Positions 36,356-48,500 of a DNA stretch of 64,000 nucleotides are shown here, piece by piece. Below the pieces are notes generated by a model. It was given only the letters and a program-made list of their open reading frames with translations, did no database searches and was not told where the DNA came from. Position 1 is the stretch's first letter; the number at the start of each line of letters is the position of its first letter. Source of the DNA: Papaver somniferum (Eukaryota; Streptophyta; Magnoliopsida; Ranunculales; Papaveraceae); NCBI RefSeq assembly GCF_003573695.1, contig NC_039366.1, positions 163,560,770-163,624,769 on the forward strand, given 5' to 3'. The translations under genes were made by a program, and so were the position numbers.

Positions 36356-36762
36356 TGTAGTGATTTACACTACAATTGATATACAGAAACAACTCTCAAT
36401 CTCTAAGGATAAAGATCATTGGAGAAGAAGGGAGGAATTTGGAGAGTTAGAAGAAGAATTAGACGAATTAGAGGGGGGGGGGGGGNNNNNNNNNNNNNNN
36501 NNNNNNNNNNNNNNNNNNNNNNNNNNNNNNNNNNNNNNNNNNNNNNNNNNNNNNNNNNNNNNNGGGAAGAGAAGGCAGACGATATTTGGGAGAGAAGAAC
36601 ATTTCATTTTATTAATTCATTGATCCCGATGCTTACAACAAACACAACTTATATTGCTGTAAATCAACTCACAAACAATTGTACCTAAACTACCCCTCAA
36701 CTACTAAGAAAACTACGAAAATAACCTGCTGGTCTAATTGTCATGAAGCTCGGTTTATGACA
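36356..36762 (-). repeat. 5' LTR of the 4.0 kb element, with N gap
   Basis: Matches 32738-33057. Apart from 78 N it holds 329 bases, nine more than its partner, all in a G run next to the gap. Confidence 0.85.
36486..36563. other. Assembly gap (78 N) in an LTR
   Basis: The gap follows a 12-G run. The partner LTR reads straight through here with 'ataggagggcaagagaagg', so little or nothing is truly missing. Confidence 0.95.
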
Positions 36763-37243
36763 TAATTCATATAATCTGGCTCGACAATGCGAAGTAAGAG
36801 ATGATTCTTTCCATAATGAGTTAGTTGAATCTAGTCTTTGTATGTTTATGCTTCCTATCAAGCCATTCAAGTACTTGCATGAATTATAAACTGGGCATGG
36901 ACATGGAAGGAATATAACCAATGTGCAAGTTAGTGAAGCTCGCATAAGCCATTTGTATCACAAGGATTAAAGAAAGGATGACAAGAGCCTGGATGATGCA
37001 CCCTTGACATAACAAGATCACTGTATGCATCCATCTTCTCAATGCCGAAGCGAAGTAAGGAAGCTGGAAATAGATCTGCAATGACCTAAGTATAAGTACA
37101 TGGCATAACCAATGCCCGGACAGTAATGGAATCCAGTGATGTGTAAAGTGCATCACTATTAGCCTTTATGACCTTGCACCCTTAACATAACAAGGGTAAG
37201 AAGGAACGGAGATGCTACTTATGGAAACTACGCTTTTAGTGTC
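36763..37243. repeat. Right half of duplication copy A
   Basis: From 'taattcatataatctggctc' to 'aagggtaagaaggaacgga', about 90% like 37920-38367. 37244-37427 is a unique spacer with no gene seen. Confidence 0.75.
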
Positions 37244-37427
37244 ATGCTTTTAAAACATTTTTAGAAAAGTAATACAACGTGCATTTTCCTGGTGAGAAGT
37301 AAAGCTTCACATCCTATTCACTGCGTCACAAATAGAGCATCAGGGAGTTTCGTCCTGCTGGGCACAGCTACGGAGGCGTAATTTTACGGTCCGTCACAAA
37401 CCCACACCTGAATCCACCCCTATGTCT

Positions 37428-38367
37428 CAATCTCCATAGATATGAAATATCATTGCTTGGGGAATTTCCAAATGATCAACTTGAAACATAAATAGTTCTT
37501 GAACAATAAATTGTTGTAAACCAAGATTTTCAAGGTTCTACGAACATCAATTGCGTGACTCATATTTTGAGATATTTAACAAGACAAGCTTGATTCAAAA
37601 CTTCTTCTTTGCAATATTTAATATACTAAAATCATACGACGTAGTCTCGCAAAGATAAAATGGTAACGCTGTAAATATGACGTGTCAGTCTTCAGATGCC
37701 TCTTTGTCGATTAAGTTCTTCAATGTCTTTGTTTGTTCTTTAGTCTTCAATCTTCAAGGGTTATTCAGTGATATCTAATACTCAACTACCATACTCTAAT
37801 CCTAGTTCAAGGCTTGACTTTAGTATACTATAAATCTAGATATAGTTTTATCCAACTAACATCTACAACAAGCTTGAGATAGAAAAACTTACGAGTTTGA
37901 CGAAGCAATGCTCTAATAGTAATTCATATCACCTGGCTCGAAAATGCGAAGTAAGAGATGATTCTTTCCATACTGAGGTAGTTGAAACTATTCTTTGTAT
38001 GTTTATGCTTTCTATCGATCCATTTAATAACTTGCATGAATTTCAAACTGGGCATGGACATGTAAGGAAGCTAACCAATATGCAAACTAAGGAAGCTTGC
38101 ATAAGCCACTTGTATCACAAGGATGATGCAAGGCAAGGATGGCATGAGCCTGAATGATGCACCCTTGACATAGCAAAATCACTGTATGCATCCAGCTTCT
38201 CAATGCCGAAGAGAAGTAAGGAAGCTAAAAATAGATCCACAATGACCTAAGTACAAGTCCAGGGCATAACCAATTCCCTGATAGTACTGGAAGCCAGTGA
38301 TGTGCAAAATGCATCACTACCATGACCTTGCACCCTTAGCATAAAAAGGGTAAGTTGGAACAGAGAT
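37428..38367. repeat. Duplication copy B with the empty insertion site
   Basis: 37428-37919 copies 32228-32732 and 37920-38367 copies 36763-37243, uninterrupted across 'ctctaatagtaattcatatc'. The single TAATT at 37920-37924 is the target that is doubled around the 4.0 kb element. No gene: the frame at 37897-38157 is closed in copy A. Confidence 0.85.
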
Positions 38368-38375
38368 GAGCTACA

Positions 38376-40060
38376 TGTAGTTGCAGGAAATCCTACAACA
38401 CACCCCTTGTATTATCATGACTATGATTTCTAGATCTAAACTTATTTTCTCACATAGTTGGAATTTAATTACTTCGCAAGAAATTTGATTATTTCGCAAG
38501 AGGCAAATGTAAGACCTAAAGTGCGTCATAGAAGGGGGTACCTGTTGCATGGCTCGGGGAAAGGCTACACCGCCACTGGAACCTGAGTCATGGAGATTTG
38601 GGGTCAATAAAGCCCATCCGGGAGAGGCACCTTGGATTCTCAGCTTAAGCATATGACTTAGGTTGGGCGACTAAGGTAATAAGGACTCTCCCAAGGAGTG
38701 AAGAATCTGACCAAGGTGCCGAGGTACACGGTTGAGTCAAGAGTGTCAGGGGCGTCTGGAGCGTACCTTGCCATTTTTGACAAGTCTTGGATTATACTGC
38801 ACTCGGCCCGAAGAAAACCCCACTTAGGGTGCAGTCTCGTAACCATAAACCCTATAGGTAAAAGGGATAAGAGGCTGCGAAAACAACTGGTTGTTGTTAA
38901 GACCGGATGGGAGGAGCCAACCTTGTATGGTAGAGGTACGCCTCCTTGAAGGGGCAACCAGGGGGGAGATAAGGGCGGCACCCTCCATTAGGGAGCTGAT
39001 AAGTATCTTAAGACGCAAATGTCATGAGGCTTTTTACTCGCAAGGGTATTAAGGCTTGTCATATTTGTGTGACAATCCTGAAGAGGCAATAATACTAAAG
39101 AGAAAGATAAAACGAGATCAATGGGTTTTCGCATGAAAGTGCGAAGACGTCCTGCGATTTCGTCGCACGACGACAATGTCATGGGGCTTTATGTTCGCAA
39201 GAATATTTAGGCATGTCATATTGTCGCAAAAAAAAATTCAAATAAAAGAGAGAGTTAAGGAAAGATCAATGGGTCCTTACATGAAAGTGTAAAGACGTCC
39301 TGCGATTTTGTCGCAATGACAAGAGGTGGCAAAATAAGACCTTTAACTAGGAAGGAAAAATAAGACCACATAAGAAGATGAGTAAGCAAATAAGCTTGCG
39401 AAAATGATTATATGTAAGCAAATAAGCTTGCGAATATGTATATGGAAATGAAACTGAGGCAGTGAAAATGCCGCAGACTTGATACTATGATCATATACTG
39501 TTATGAGATACTAATAGTGCAGGAAAGACGAAAGATGAAACACAAGTAAGAACTTGTGAGGAACAATAACTACACGAAGAGGAATGAATACACTAAAGAA
39601 AAAGCCAGAGAATTGGAGAATTGAGGCAATTTAAAGCTACATCAATTTTAGCGTGCAAAATGAGCTAAGTAACACAAACATTAGCTATACATTGCAATAG
39701 ATAAGCATTCTCATCATACAAGCATCATACTCGCATCATAAAAGCATTGCATAAGCATTTCATAGCATAAACATCGTATACACATTTCATAACATAATCA
39801 TCACATAAGCGTTATACTCGCACAAGTACTTTACAAAACTGTATGGAATAATATTGCAGAATTTCGCAATAATATCGCAGAATATAGCAGAATTATTCAG
39901 GATTACTCAGAATTTCACAGGATTATTCTAAATTTCGCAAGATTATTCAGGAAAAATTATTACGCTCTACTAAATTTTTTGAATTTAGTGGAATCCCCAA
40001 ATGGAATGTTTCTCATTATAAACCTAGAAATTGGCAATTAATTTCTAGTTCAAGTACACT
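38376..40060. repeat. Unassigned repetitive DNA, possible Gypsy LTR
   Basis: Begins 'tgtagttgcaggaaatccta' and is locally GC-richer (38500-39000) with features common in Gypsy LTR leaders. Contains a two-copy tandem repeat of about 150 bp (39018-39172, 39174-39325; 'aagacgtcctgcgattt' ends each) and low-complexity 'cataagcat' runs (39680-39830). Frames at 38371-38981 on either strand show no family. No matching second LTR or primer site was found in the window. Confidence 0.35.
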
Positions 40061-40084
40061 CTATGTTGGCCATCTTGAATGATA

Positions 40085-40160
40085 AGGGGTGCCAACTATC
40101 AAGTGGTATGATGGTTGGCATGCTCCCTCTCATTGGAGAAGTAAGATTCAAACCCCGTAA
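40085..40160 (+). mobile_element. tRNA-derived SINE-like head
   Basis: A-box-like 'tatcaagtggtatgatgg' (40097-40115) and B-box-like 'agattcaaacccc' (40144-40156) in Pol III order and spacing. A body of about 150 bp would follow, toward about 40320. The tRNA fold is incomplete. It lies just beyond the 3' end of the glycosyltransferase gene. Confidence 0.4.
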
Positions 40161-41908
40161 TAGCAAAAAAATAACTCCTTATAAGGAATTAAGGACGTGG
40201 CCCAAAACCAATGTTCCAAATCATCGGGAAAAGAATGACAGGGGAGCCAAGGGAGTGGTATATACAGCCATCTGACCATGCCGTAGGGTCGGTTACTTCC
40301 ACTCCCCTACCTAGAGATTAGTTGAACGAACCCAAATGGTTGCCATAATATGCAAGTCCCCAGCAAGACTTCTTCCGTATGCGAGCTTCAATTTGATTTC
40401 TCCAGCCATAAATCACTAAAGCATTTTACAGGTGTAAGTAGTAGAGGCCCATGAAATGACAATCTAACTGCGAGCGAAGGATTCCCCTGGATTGCACTTT
40501 CTGATTTTCATCCGAATCACCTTCTCCTTATCATCAGCCGAATTCCCATTCCGGATCTCACAGCATTGTCTCCGTGGGCCCTGTTTCATTTCCAAAGATA
40601 TAGACAATCTCAAAACCATTTAAAGAACGGTATTTCCCACGACCAGGCCGCCATCGCCTGAGTGGTTGTGATGTTGTACAACCTCCCAAACGGTATATAC
40701 AATAACAATCAATCAAAGAAAAATAAAAGAGACAAAGATGAGAGCATACATACCCTGAGCCACTCGTTATTATCCATTATGGACGAAGATATCACAGCTG
40801 TGCTGACTTTCATAGCAGCAGCATATTTTGGACGATAACATTTCATTCTAATTTGATCGAAGTAACTCTTATATGTACCAACTGTTTCCCTTCGACCCTT
40901 GACCAGTTTTTCCAAGAAAAAGATAAACGGGCCTTCACATGGGTCACTATTAACAGGCCTTACATTAAACGTAAACAACTTTTCACTCCGCGTGCTCCAA
41001 GTCCGAAAACTTTGTAAAGGAGTGCACAACTCTTGTGCGGATAAAAAATAAGGATATATTTGTACAGTATACCCCCACGAGACCGATATCGACCAATCCC
41101 GTTTCGAATCGTAACAAACACTTTGTTGTAAAGTTCGACCTGGATCCATTTTGTATGCATTATCCATCAACATCTTAACGGAATCCAACTGTCTCATTTT
41201 CGGGAATAACGGTTCCACATCATCTAGATGGTGTAGAGATACTAGAGGCGCCAATGGATGTGCCGCCAACAATCCGTACGGATCACCTCGGATATCAAGC
41301 TGCAATATCAATTCGGAAAATGTGTCATTTGTCCAAATATTTTTAAATCATGGTTCAAATGGACGAGTAAAAAATAGTTTGGGTGAAATAGCCAAAAAAC
41401 AAAATAGTAAGGATGAACTGGTTTTCATCCTAGCTTAAATTTAAAAAATAGTAAGGATGAAACTGGATGCATCTTGTGTAAATTAAAAACAAGAAAAAAA
41501 TATTTGAAAATGGGCACGATGAAACTGGTTACATCCTGCCTATTTTTACATTTTCGTTAATTTAAACAGTATCAAAATCTAACTGTGCATTTCATTCAGG
41601 AATTGTTGATTTTGGTCTTTTTAACCAATTTTGTGATATCAATTTAACTACTTTATGCAAAGCGGGATGGAAAATGGGGCTACCAGTGCATGGTGTTGCA
41701 TTAGACACGAAATCTGGGTTGCCCTGATGCGGACACGACGTGACCCGAATGTGGACATAAACAATTTTTCAATAAACTTGGACGTGAACGCATTATGAGA
41801 TTATAATATCTTTCCTTTTTTTTGCTTAGAAGATTATAATATCTTTCACTAAAATGTATATATTAGGGAGGTAATTTCTCAACAATACTAATAGATTATT
41901 GCTAAATA

Positions 41909-42172
41909 CTCCCTCCGTTTCATTTTAAATGATGTTTTTGGAGTTTTCACGCAGATTAAGAAATGAAGAGAGATATGAAAATTTTCCACCAATACCCTTA
42001 AAAAAAGTCTTCTAGCATTAATTACTGTTAGAGCATTTAAAAATAAACTTATGATTTCAAGACAAAATATAAGGGTGTAGTTGGAAGTTTTTTGGAAAAA
42101 TATGAAAACCTTCAAATATTTTTGAAACAAAAAAATAATCCTAAAACATCATCTAAAATGGAACAGAGGGAG
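41909..42172. mobile_element. Stowaway-like MITE in intron 1
   Basis: 264 bp with terminal inverted repeats CTCCCTCCGTTTCATTTTA / CTCCCTCTGTTCCATTTTA extending about 35 bp, flanked by TA on both sides (41907-41908, 42173-42174). The CTCCCTCCG end and TA target are those of plant Stowaway (mariner-type) MITEs. No transposase. Confidence 0.9.
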
Positions 42173-42605
42173 TAACAGATTTATATAAGAATAAGCATAT
42201 ACATTAACGAGCCTATATATTTACAAAAGATTCGGGTACTTTTAGTATACGTTTATATTAATTAGTGTGTCACGTGTGCATCAGATGTCACCTATGTGTC
42301 TATCTTAAAGATGTGCACGTCCAGATATCGGATACGATCTGACGCGGACACGTGACATTTTATGCACGTCCGTGCTACCCAGCGCGAAATGTTTACAACA
42401 CTAATAGCATGACAGGCAACGGCCTCCACGGGAGTAGGGAAAGTGGTGGGTAGAAAAAAGAATAACTGTCTACCTATAAGTTGGTATGTTACCGACAAAA
42501 TTAGCAGCAACTTTTCTTCTCTTCGAAATAAGAATTATCACTAACTTTTACTTTCCCCTCAAAAGGTGCATGAATAGGAAAGGTAAACCAAACAAAATGG
42601 TGAAA

Positions 42606-43022
42606 CCTAAAGAGAGATATGTGGACACTCTTAGATGAACTCTATTATACATGATATGTGCCATTTTTTTTTTACGTATAATCCATATGACAATGAATTC
42701 ATGTCTAATATTTAGATGATACGTTTTTTTTTATAAGGCTCTACATTTCTACAAAAAAATGAGTATAATTCGAGACGTATAAAAAGACCATCTACCTCTT
42801 TGAATATCAACCGTTAAAAGTTGATGGTTAAAATTAAGATCGGTAAATGATGTGGTTTGGCATCTTGAATTGCGCTCATTTTTGATAGGAATTTAGAGTC
42901 TTATGGAGGTACATGCCATCAAAATACTAGATTTAAATTCATTGTCGTTTAGATTTTGAACAAAAAATGACGCAAATCATATATATATGATAGTGTTCAT
43001 CAAAGAATGTGGATCCTCCCTC
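42606..43022. mobile_element. Fold-back MITE in intron 1
   Basis: The left arm from about 42606 ('gacactcttagatgaactc', later 'gacaatgaattcatgtc') is complementary, imperfectly, to the right arm ending about 43022. Arms are near 180-200 bp and meet around 42815-42830, so almost the entire element is inverted repeat. Ends and target duplication were not resolved; Mutator-like or other long-TIR MITE. Confidence 0.6.
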
Positions 43023-43935
43023 AAACCTAAATACGAAATGCTCTCACTAATACACGAGTGGGTTCTATCAAATTCAATGCTTAATGGGTAGTGGCCCCGA
43101 GATGGCACTTGTGGAAACAATCAGTATACTTTATAGCAAAGTTGGCCAACAAATAAAGAGAAAAAAAGGAAGATTAAAAAAATGCAAGGAAAAATGTGTA
43201 CCTGATGGAAACCAACTTCTTTAGTAAGAGGAACCCCGATATCAGCTACACAAGCAGATATTCTCTCATCAGAACCATGCATATATGAGTAGCGACTAAT
43301 GCAGTCATCTAACTTCTGAGCTAACTCAAACGCCAATCTATAACTAATAGCAAAACCACCACCACCATATGCCATATTATACGAGTGGGAAACATCTTGT
43401 TCGACACTTTCTGAATTATCACCAATATAGTACATTTTATTATGATCATACTTTGATAGAACACTTACTAGATTATCAGGGAAGAATACTGTATCATCTT
43501 CTCCTAATACGAACCATCTTACACTCTTGAGCCCGAGTTTAAAACTTTCTAAAACGATTCTAGCGATTCGAACAGCTGATTTTGTATCCGCATTTTCGGA
43601 TACTTTGTATGGTGGAGATGTTACGAACCACGTATTGGGTTTCTCATCTAACCATACAAATCCACGAGTTATGTTTGGTTTCCACCATAACTCGGTGTAA
43701 TGACGACGTTTCTTCCATGTACTTACTGACCCACCGATTCCGAATAAAATGTGTGAGATGTTTGTCTTGCCGGTGTAACCTTCTTCCTCTTGTTTTCTTT
43801 TGAAGAATAAATCTTCATCCGCTTGTTCCTTTTTGAACAATATATCTTCTTCTTGTTCTTTCAATTTGATTGATAAATCTTCTTCTTGTTGTTGTTGTTT
43901 TGTAGTCTGGGAGTTTTCAATTACCTTATAACTAT

Positions 43936-44796
43936 TGTGGACACAAGAACTACGCGGGAGTCCGAATGCCCACAATCAATCGTTAACGTCTAAAGAGATT
44001 ACGATGATGATACCCTGACGTGGATTCATTGGCTCAAAACCTTCGGGTTTATCATAGCCTCCTCCTACTTCCCCGTGCGTGGCAATCATGCATGGGATAC
44101 AAGTATTAAAGGAAAACAAAACATATAAACAAATACGTGCGGAGCTAAATGAATGTAAAGTGCTGAAATGTAAATAAGACCAAGGTTTACGTGGTTCAGC
44201 ACTAAGGCCTACATCCACGGGGTTTGTTGTTCTACTATATTATTCCCAGTTACATGAATAGCTGAATGACTTTGGGTTTTACATATTTCTCTCCACTATG
44301 GGATTAACTTACCCTTACTATCCTCTCTCTCTCTCTCTCTCTCCTTCTCTCCTGATGTTTTTTCTCCCCCTTCCTCTTTGTGGAGATTGGGTATTTATAA
44401 GGTTGGAACGTGGGACCCATCTCTGAAGACCGTTGGAACCTTATCTTCTCGTGTCCTTGCGTCCATCACGCGGAGGTCTGCGTTTCCCCCTCGATCCCGC
44501 GGAGGCATCTTCGCTCGTTCCACAGGTTGGTCGACACGTGCACTGCTCAGAGTGTTTAATGCGGGTAGTTGAGGGGTCTGCTCGTGTCAGACAAGTGTCT
44601 TCTGCCCCTGTCAGTCCGTGTCAGCTAACTTCCTCTCCACCGTTGATCTTGGCCCCTCTTCTGGGGATGAGATAAAGCAACTCCTAGGGGTTTATTTGGT
44701 GCTTCGTGACGCATCATGCTTTGCTGTTTTGGCTTGCATGCTTTCCACGTACCTTTTTGTATGCACGTGTCCGATAGTGAGATATATGTGTACACA
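43936..44796 (-). repeat. Tat-2 3' LTR (861 bp)
   Basis: TGTGGACACA...TGTGTACACA in plus reading. Contains a (CT)n run near 44322-44343 and, on the minus strand, TATAAATA (44392-44399). Frames at 43976-44218 and 44433-44675 recur identically in the other LTR and are LTR shadows. Confidence 0.95.
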
Positions 44797-44815
44797 ATTT
44801 GCCCCTTTTCTTCGG
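44797..44815 (-). other. Tat-2 polypurine tract
   Basis: Minus strand 'cgaagaaaaggggcaaat' runs directly into the 3' LTR, the expected plus-strand primer position. Confidence 0.8.
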
Positions 44816-45066
44816 GCTTAAATGGCTAATGGGTGCCTTGAAGAAAAACTATCGTCGCACATTCTTCTCACTCCTAATAACTTCTCCTAGATACTTGGGC
44901 ACGTCTTTTATTCGTGCATTAACTGCTTATGTAACGGGCACGTTTTCCTATTTCTCCCTTAATTTCCTCTTTTCTTTCGGGTATTTTAAGGATAGAGAGG
45001 AAATTTAATTTCATTCTTCCTAACCACTCTCTCAGTTCATTCTTCCTTTAAATTTCTTGCCTGCCT

Positions 45067-45215
45067 TCATTGAACCTGTGACCTTAAATTCTTTGTCAGT
45101 CTTCATTGCACCTGTGATCTTAAATTCTGTCAGTCTTTATTGCACCTGTGATCTTAAATTCTCCCTTCGTTGCACCTGTGATCTTCAATTCTCCCTTCAT
45201 TGCACCTGTGATCTT
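45067..45215 (+). repeat. Minisatellite in the leader of the Tat-2 antisense gene
   Basis: Five imperfect units of 'cattgcacctgtgatctt' plus 'aaattct', spaced 26-37 bp, 320-470 bp before the antisense ATG. The surrounding 44816-45537 must hold that gene's promoter; a weak TATA-like 'tattttaagg' is at about 44979. Confidence 0.7.
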
Positions 45216-45537
45216 CCCCTGTTCGTTTCTTGTACTTGCTGTTTTTGCCGGTGATTTTTTCTTTTCTTTATTTCACTGTTTTATGCCGTGTTGATTTGTG
45301 AATTTTCTGCTACTGTTGTTCCTTGTTTGTGATGAAGAACTTTTTCTGATGCTTGCATACTAGTTTGCCCCTGTTCTTCATCTTAAATTAAGGAAGCCAT
45401 TACTTCGAGGGTGAAATATTGAGCATGTATCCTAATTTTAGGGTTGCTATGTTATCGTTGTTGTATTGCTATGGATGTGTTTTTTGATTTTTGGTTATCG
45501 TGTGTAACTTGTTCTTGATTTTATTCTTTCCGCAGCC

Positions 45538-48500
45538 ATGTCTGACCGTCCGCGGCCTACTTATGAGACTCCTGATTCTAGGTTGTCGAGATCTCCTCAG
45601 CGTCGAGAGTCTCAAGATGATGTTCGTCGGAGTCGAGTTTCTTCTGGAGCGAAAGCTTCGTCCTCTCGGGAAGAGATTCCTTCGATAATTCCGTCTGGTT
45701 CACGAAGAGTTTTTAATCACTCAATGGTGCTTCCTCGTGAAGATACTAGGAGTACGCAGGCTCCGCCCCGCGCTGTTGCTTTTGACGTTCCTCCTTTACG
45801 TTCGTTAGTGCCCGAGCATCATCTACGGTCTTCTACAACTTTTAAAGGGAAGAATACAAAGGGCGTATCTCCTAGGGGTGAATCTTCAAAGAATCCCCCT
45901 GTGAAGAGAAAAGCGTCTGAAGCGTTTGTTAGTTCGTCCGGCCCCGCCGAGGAGGAAGAGGCTGCTCCCTTGATACGCAGTGTCTCTGTTAGCAGGAAAA
46001 AAGTAACCTTCAAGCATATCGATCTTGAAATATTCAAGGAAAAGCATGAGCTTCAAGCCTTCGGTGTTCGTTTCTATGCCCCCGAGGATGATATTACGTA
46101 TGAGCTTATCTCCAAGTACGAATTCGATGAATTTCATTTGTTAACGACGGTTGGGGCCTTCGAGGCTGGTCTGATGCTGCCTTTGTACAAATCGGGTGAT
46201 TCCTTTTACTACGACGTGCTCGCTAGTCGTGAGGGTTCTTCCACCAATACTCATAGCCGTTCTGTATCCCAACTATCGGGAAATTATCTTCGCGCCCTGA
46301 AGGAATGCTATCTGCGGAGTAAGGGGGAGACGTCGATGACTTGCTACGTCCCCAATCCCTTGGAGAAGGAATGGTACACTCCTGAGAATTTCAATAACTC
46401 CTTCGGTGATTACGTCAATAGTAGGAATCGCAAGCCGTGGAGTGTCAGCCTTCGGAATCTCCCTGCTCCTCGAGGCGAGATTCGTCTGTTAAATGAGGTC
46501 AGCGATGCCAAGCTGAAGTATGTTCCTGGCACGGAGGCGTCTAGTCGTCGGAAACTCTTTCCTGCACGAGAAAGGATCAAGCGCGATCATGACTACGAGT
46601 GGCACGCCACTGTTATTGAGATAGTTGGTCCGTGGGATTACGGTTGGATTCCTGGTCCCCGTGGATGGCGGCCCACCGAGAATAGTAAGCCGCGCGAATC
46701 TCCTCCTGTTCTCTATGGAGATTTCTACCCCTGGCGTCTGAACTTTGCGGGCATGAATTTTCCTTATGCCCTGGATGTCGTAGAGGGAGACGAGGAGGAT
46801 GGTTCCGGTGCAATACCCCCACCGAAGAATATTTCAGCTGCTCAGGTACGCAGATTCTAGCTGCGCTTCGTTTTTATAACTTCCATCCGACGGGAAGAAT
46901 AATTCCTTTTGTGGTTTCGGTTTCAGGTATTGAAGAAGAAAAAGATTAGGCCGAAGCAGTCTTCTACTACGGTGATGGGCGAGGTCGAGGCCCAAGAAGA
47001 AGTTACCAGTCCAGTGAATGAAGAGTTTGCTGAGGACGAGATTACAGATGGGGAGGAACGTATTGGTACCTCCCCTATCAATGTCGAAGAAGAGGTCTTC
47101 GCAGGTCACGCTGGTGATGAAGGAAGGAACAAAGATGTGGTGGCGGATGATGTTGTCATCGGGGATGTTTCCGTCCCTGCTGGCGATGTCGCGGATACCC
47201 TTCCCACTTCTCAAGAATTTTCTTTCGATCGGATGTATTCCACGGGGGAGTTCTTTGACGAAGCCCTCGATTTTCCCGAGGACTTCTCTTTGCTTTCCCC
47301 TAATGATAATTGGGATGTTCTTGGTGGTGATGGTAATGGGGATGCTACTGTAGGAAGTGTTGGTGCGGAGGAGCCTGCTGTGCATGTAGGCGCGGAGGAG
47401 CATGCCAACATTCATGCTGAGGGGGTCGAGTCAGAGAAAGGAAAATCTGTTGTTGACGCGCCCGCCGATAGTCTTCCCCAGTCGCCGATGTCTGAGGGTG
47501 AGGACGCCATCATGAGTTGGTTTAAGGAGAAGAATCTTCTGTTTGTTTCTCATCCCGCTCCTGTGGTTGTTGGGGAAAAGGAATCAACCGCGTATACCCG
47601 TCGCATGATGGAGATGTCTTCGAAGGCGCAGGTGTCTGAAGCCTGGGGAAAAAGGTTGACTGTTCCCGAAGCTACCCTCGTACCGGAGCCTCCTACTTCT
47701 GTTGCCGATATGATGGCTATTGCCGACGGGTATCAATATGGCTTCCCGCAGCAGTGTGTGTTGGAGGTAAATTTTCGTACATGCTTGTTCGTGAGAATCG
47801 GATGCTTCGGTTGAATAATGTTTTGTCATCTTGATGTGTAGATGATGAGGAGCGAGCATTGCAACCACGTGCTGTATCAGTTCTTTAAAGCGAAATCTCT
47901 GAAGCTCGAGGCTAAGCTTCGTCACCGGGAAAAGGAATTATCTGCGGCTGAGGTGGAGATAGAAGAGCTGAAGAAAAGTCTTAAGGAGAAAGAAAAGCTG
48001 GGTGAAGCAGAGGCTGATCTTCGTTCAGAACTTATTGCAGTGCGCGCTGAGTTAGAGCAAACTCGTAGCCAAGTTTCCACTATCACAGGTTTGGTTCTTT
48101 TCCCTCGCCGTATGTCGTCATTCTTTTATCTCTTAGTTGTTCTGTCTTAGTCTCCCCACCCTATGTCCAGTGGGTGGCATCCCCGAGCTGATATGGCTTC
48201 AGAACGAAAGAGCTCGGCAAAAATCTCGTATTAGAGATTTGGTTGAGAAGATTAAGAGTGAGGCTAAGAAATGGGATGCTCGGGCTGAGGTATGGCGCGC
48301 GCGGCATGTTCAGATGGTCGACATGCAAAATCTGTACAACCATGATCGGGCCTTATTTAATGGCACATTGCTGTGGACCAGTGATAATCTGCGGGAAGCC
48401 CGTGAGCGTACTTCCTTGTTGGAATCTAGGATTCAGCTATTGGAAAAAGAATTACAGACGGCGCAATCCATGTCTCTTTCGGGGGTCCAAGATAATATGC

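Larger units (their letters stand above)
32738..36762 (-). mobile_element. Complete 4.0 kb LTR element without pol
   Basis: LTRs at 32738-33057 (3') and 36356-36762 (5') both run TGTAGTGAT...TTTATGACA in plus-strand reading. The target duplication TAATT is at 32733-32737 and 36763-36767. On the minus strand a primer site TGGTATCAGAGC (36342-36353) follows the 5' LTR, and a purine-rich tract 'gaagaggtgggatt' (33058-33071) precedes the 3' LTR. The 3.3 kb interior shows no RT, integrase or protease motif, so it must be moved in trans. The unoccupied target is preserved at 37920-37924. Confidence 0.9.

Noticed and set aside
36474..36485. G run as a G-quadruplex regulatory element
   Set aside because: It borders an N gap and is absent from the partner LTR, so it is most likely a sequencing artefact.
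38371..38981. Frames of 83-107 codons on both strands
   Set aside because: They overlap each other, have no family and lie in probable LTR sequence.
43976..44675. 80-codon frames in both orientations, repeated at 56455-57150
   Set aside because: They are identical because the two LTRs are near-identical; no domain and no supporting start context.
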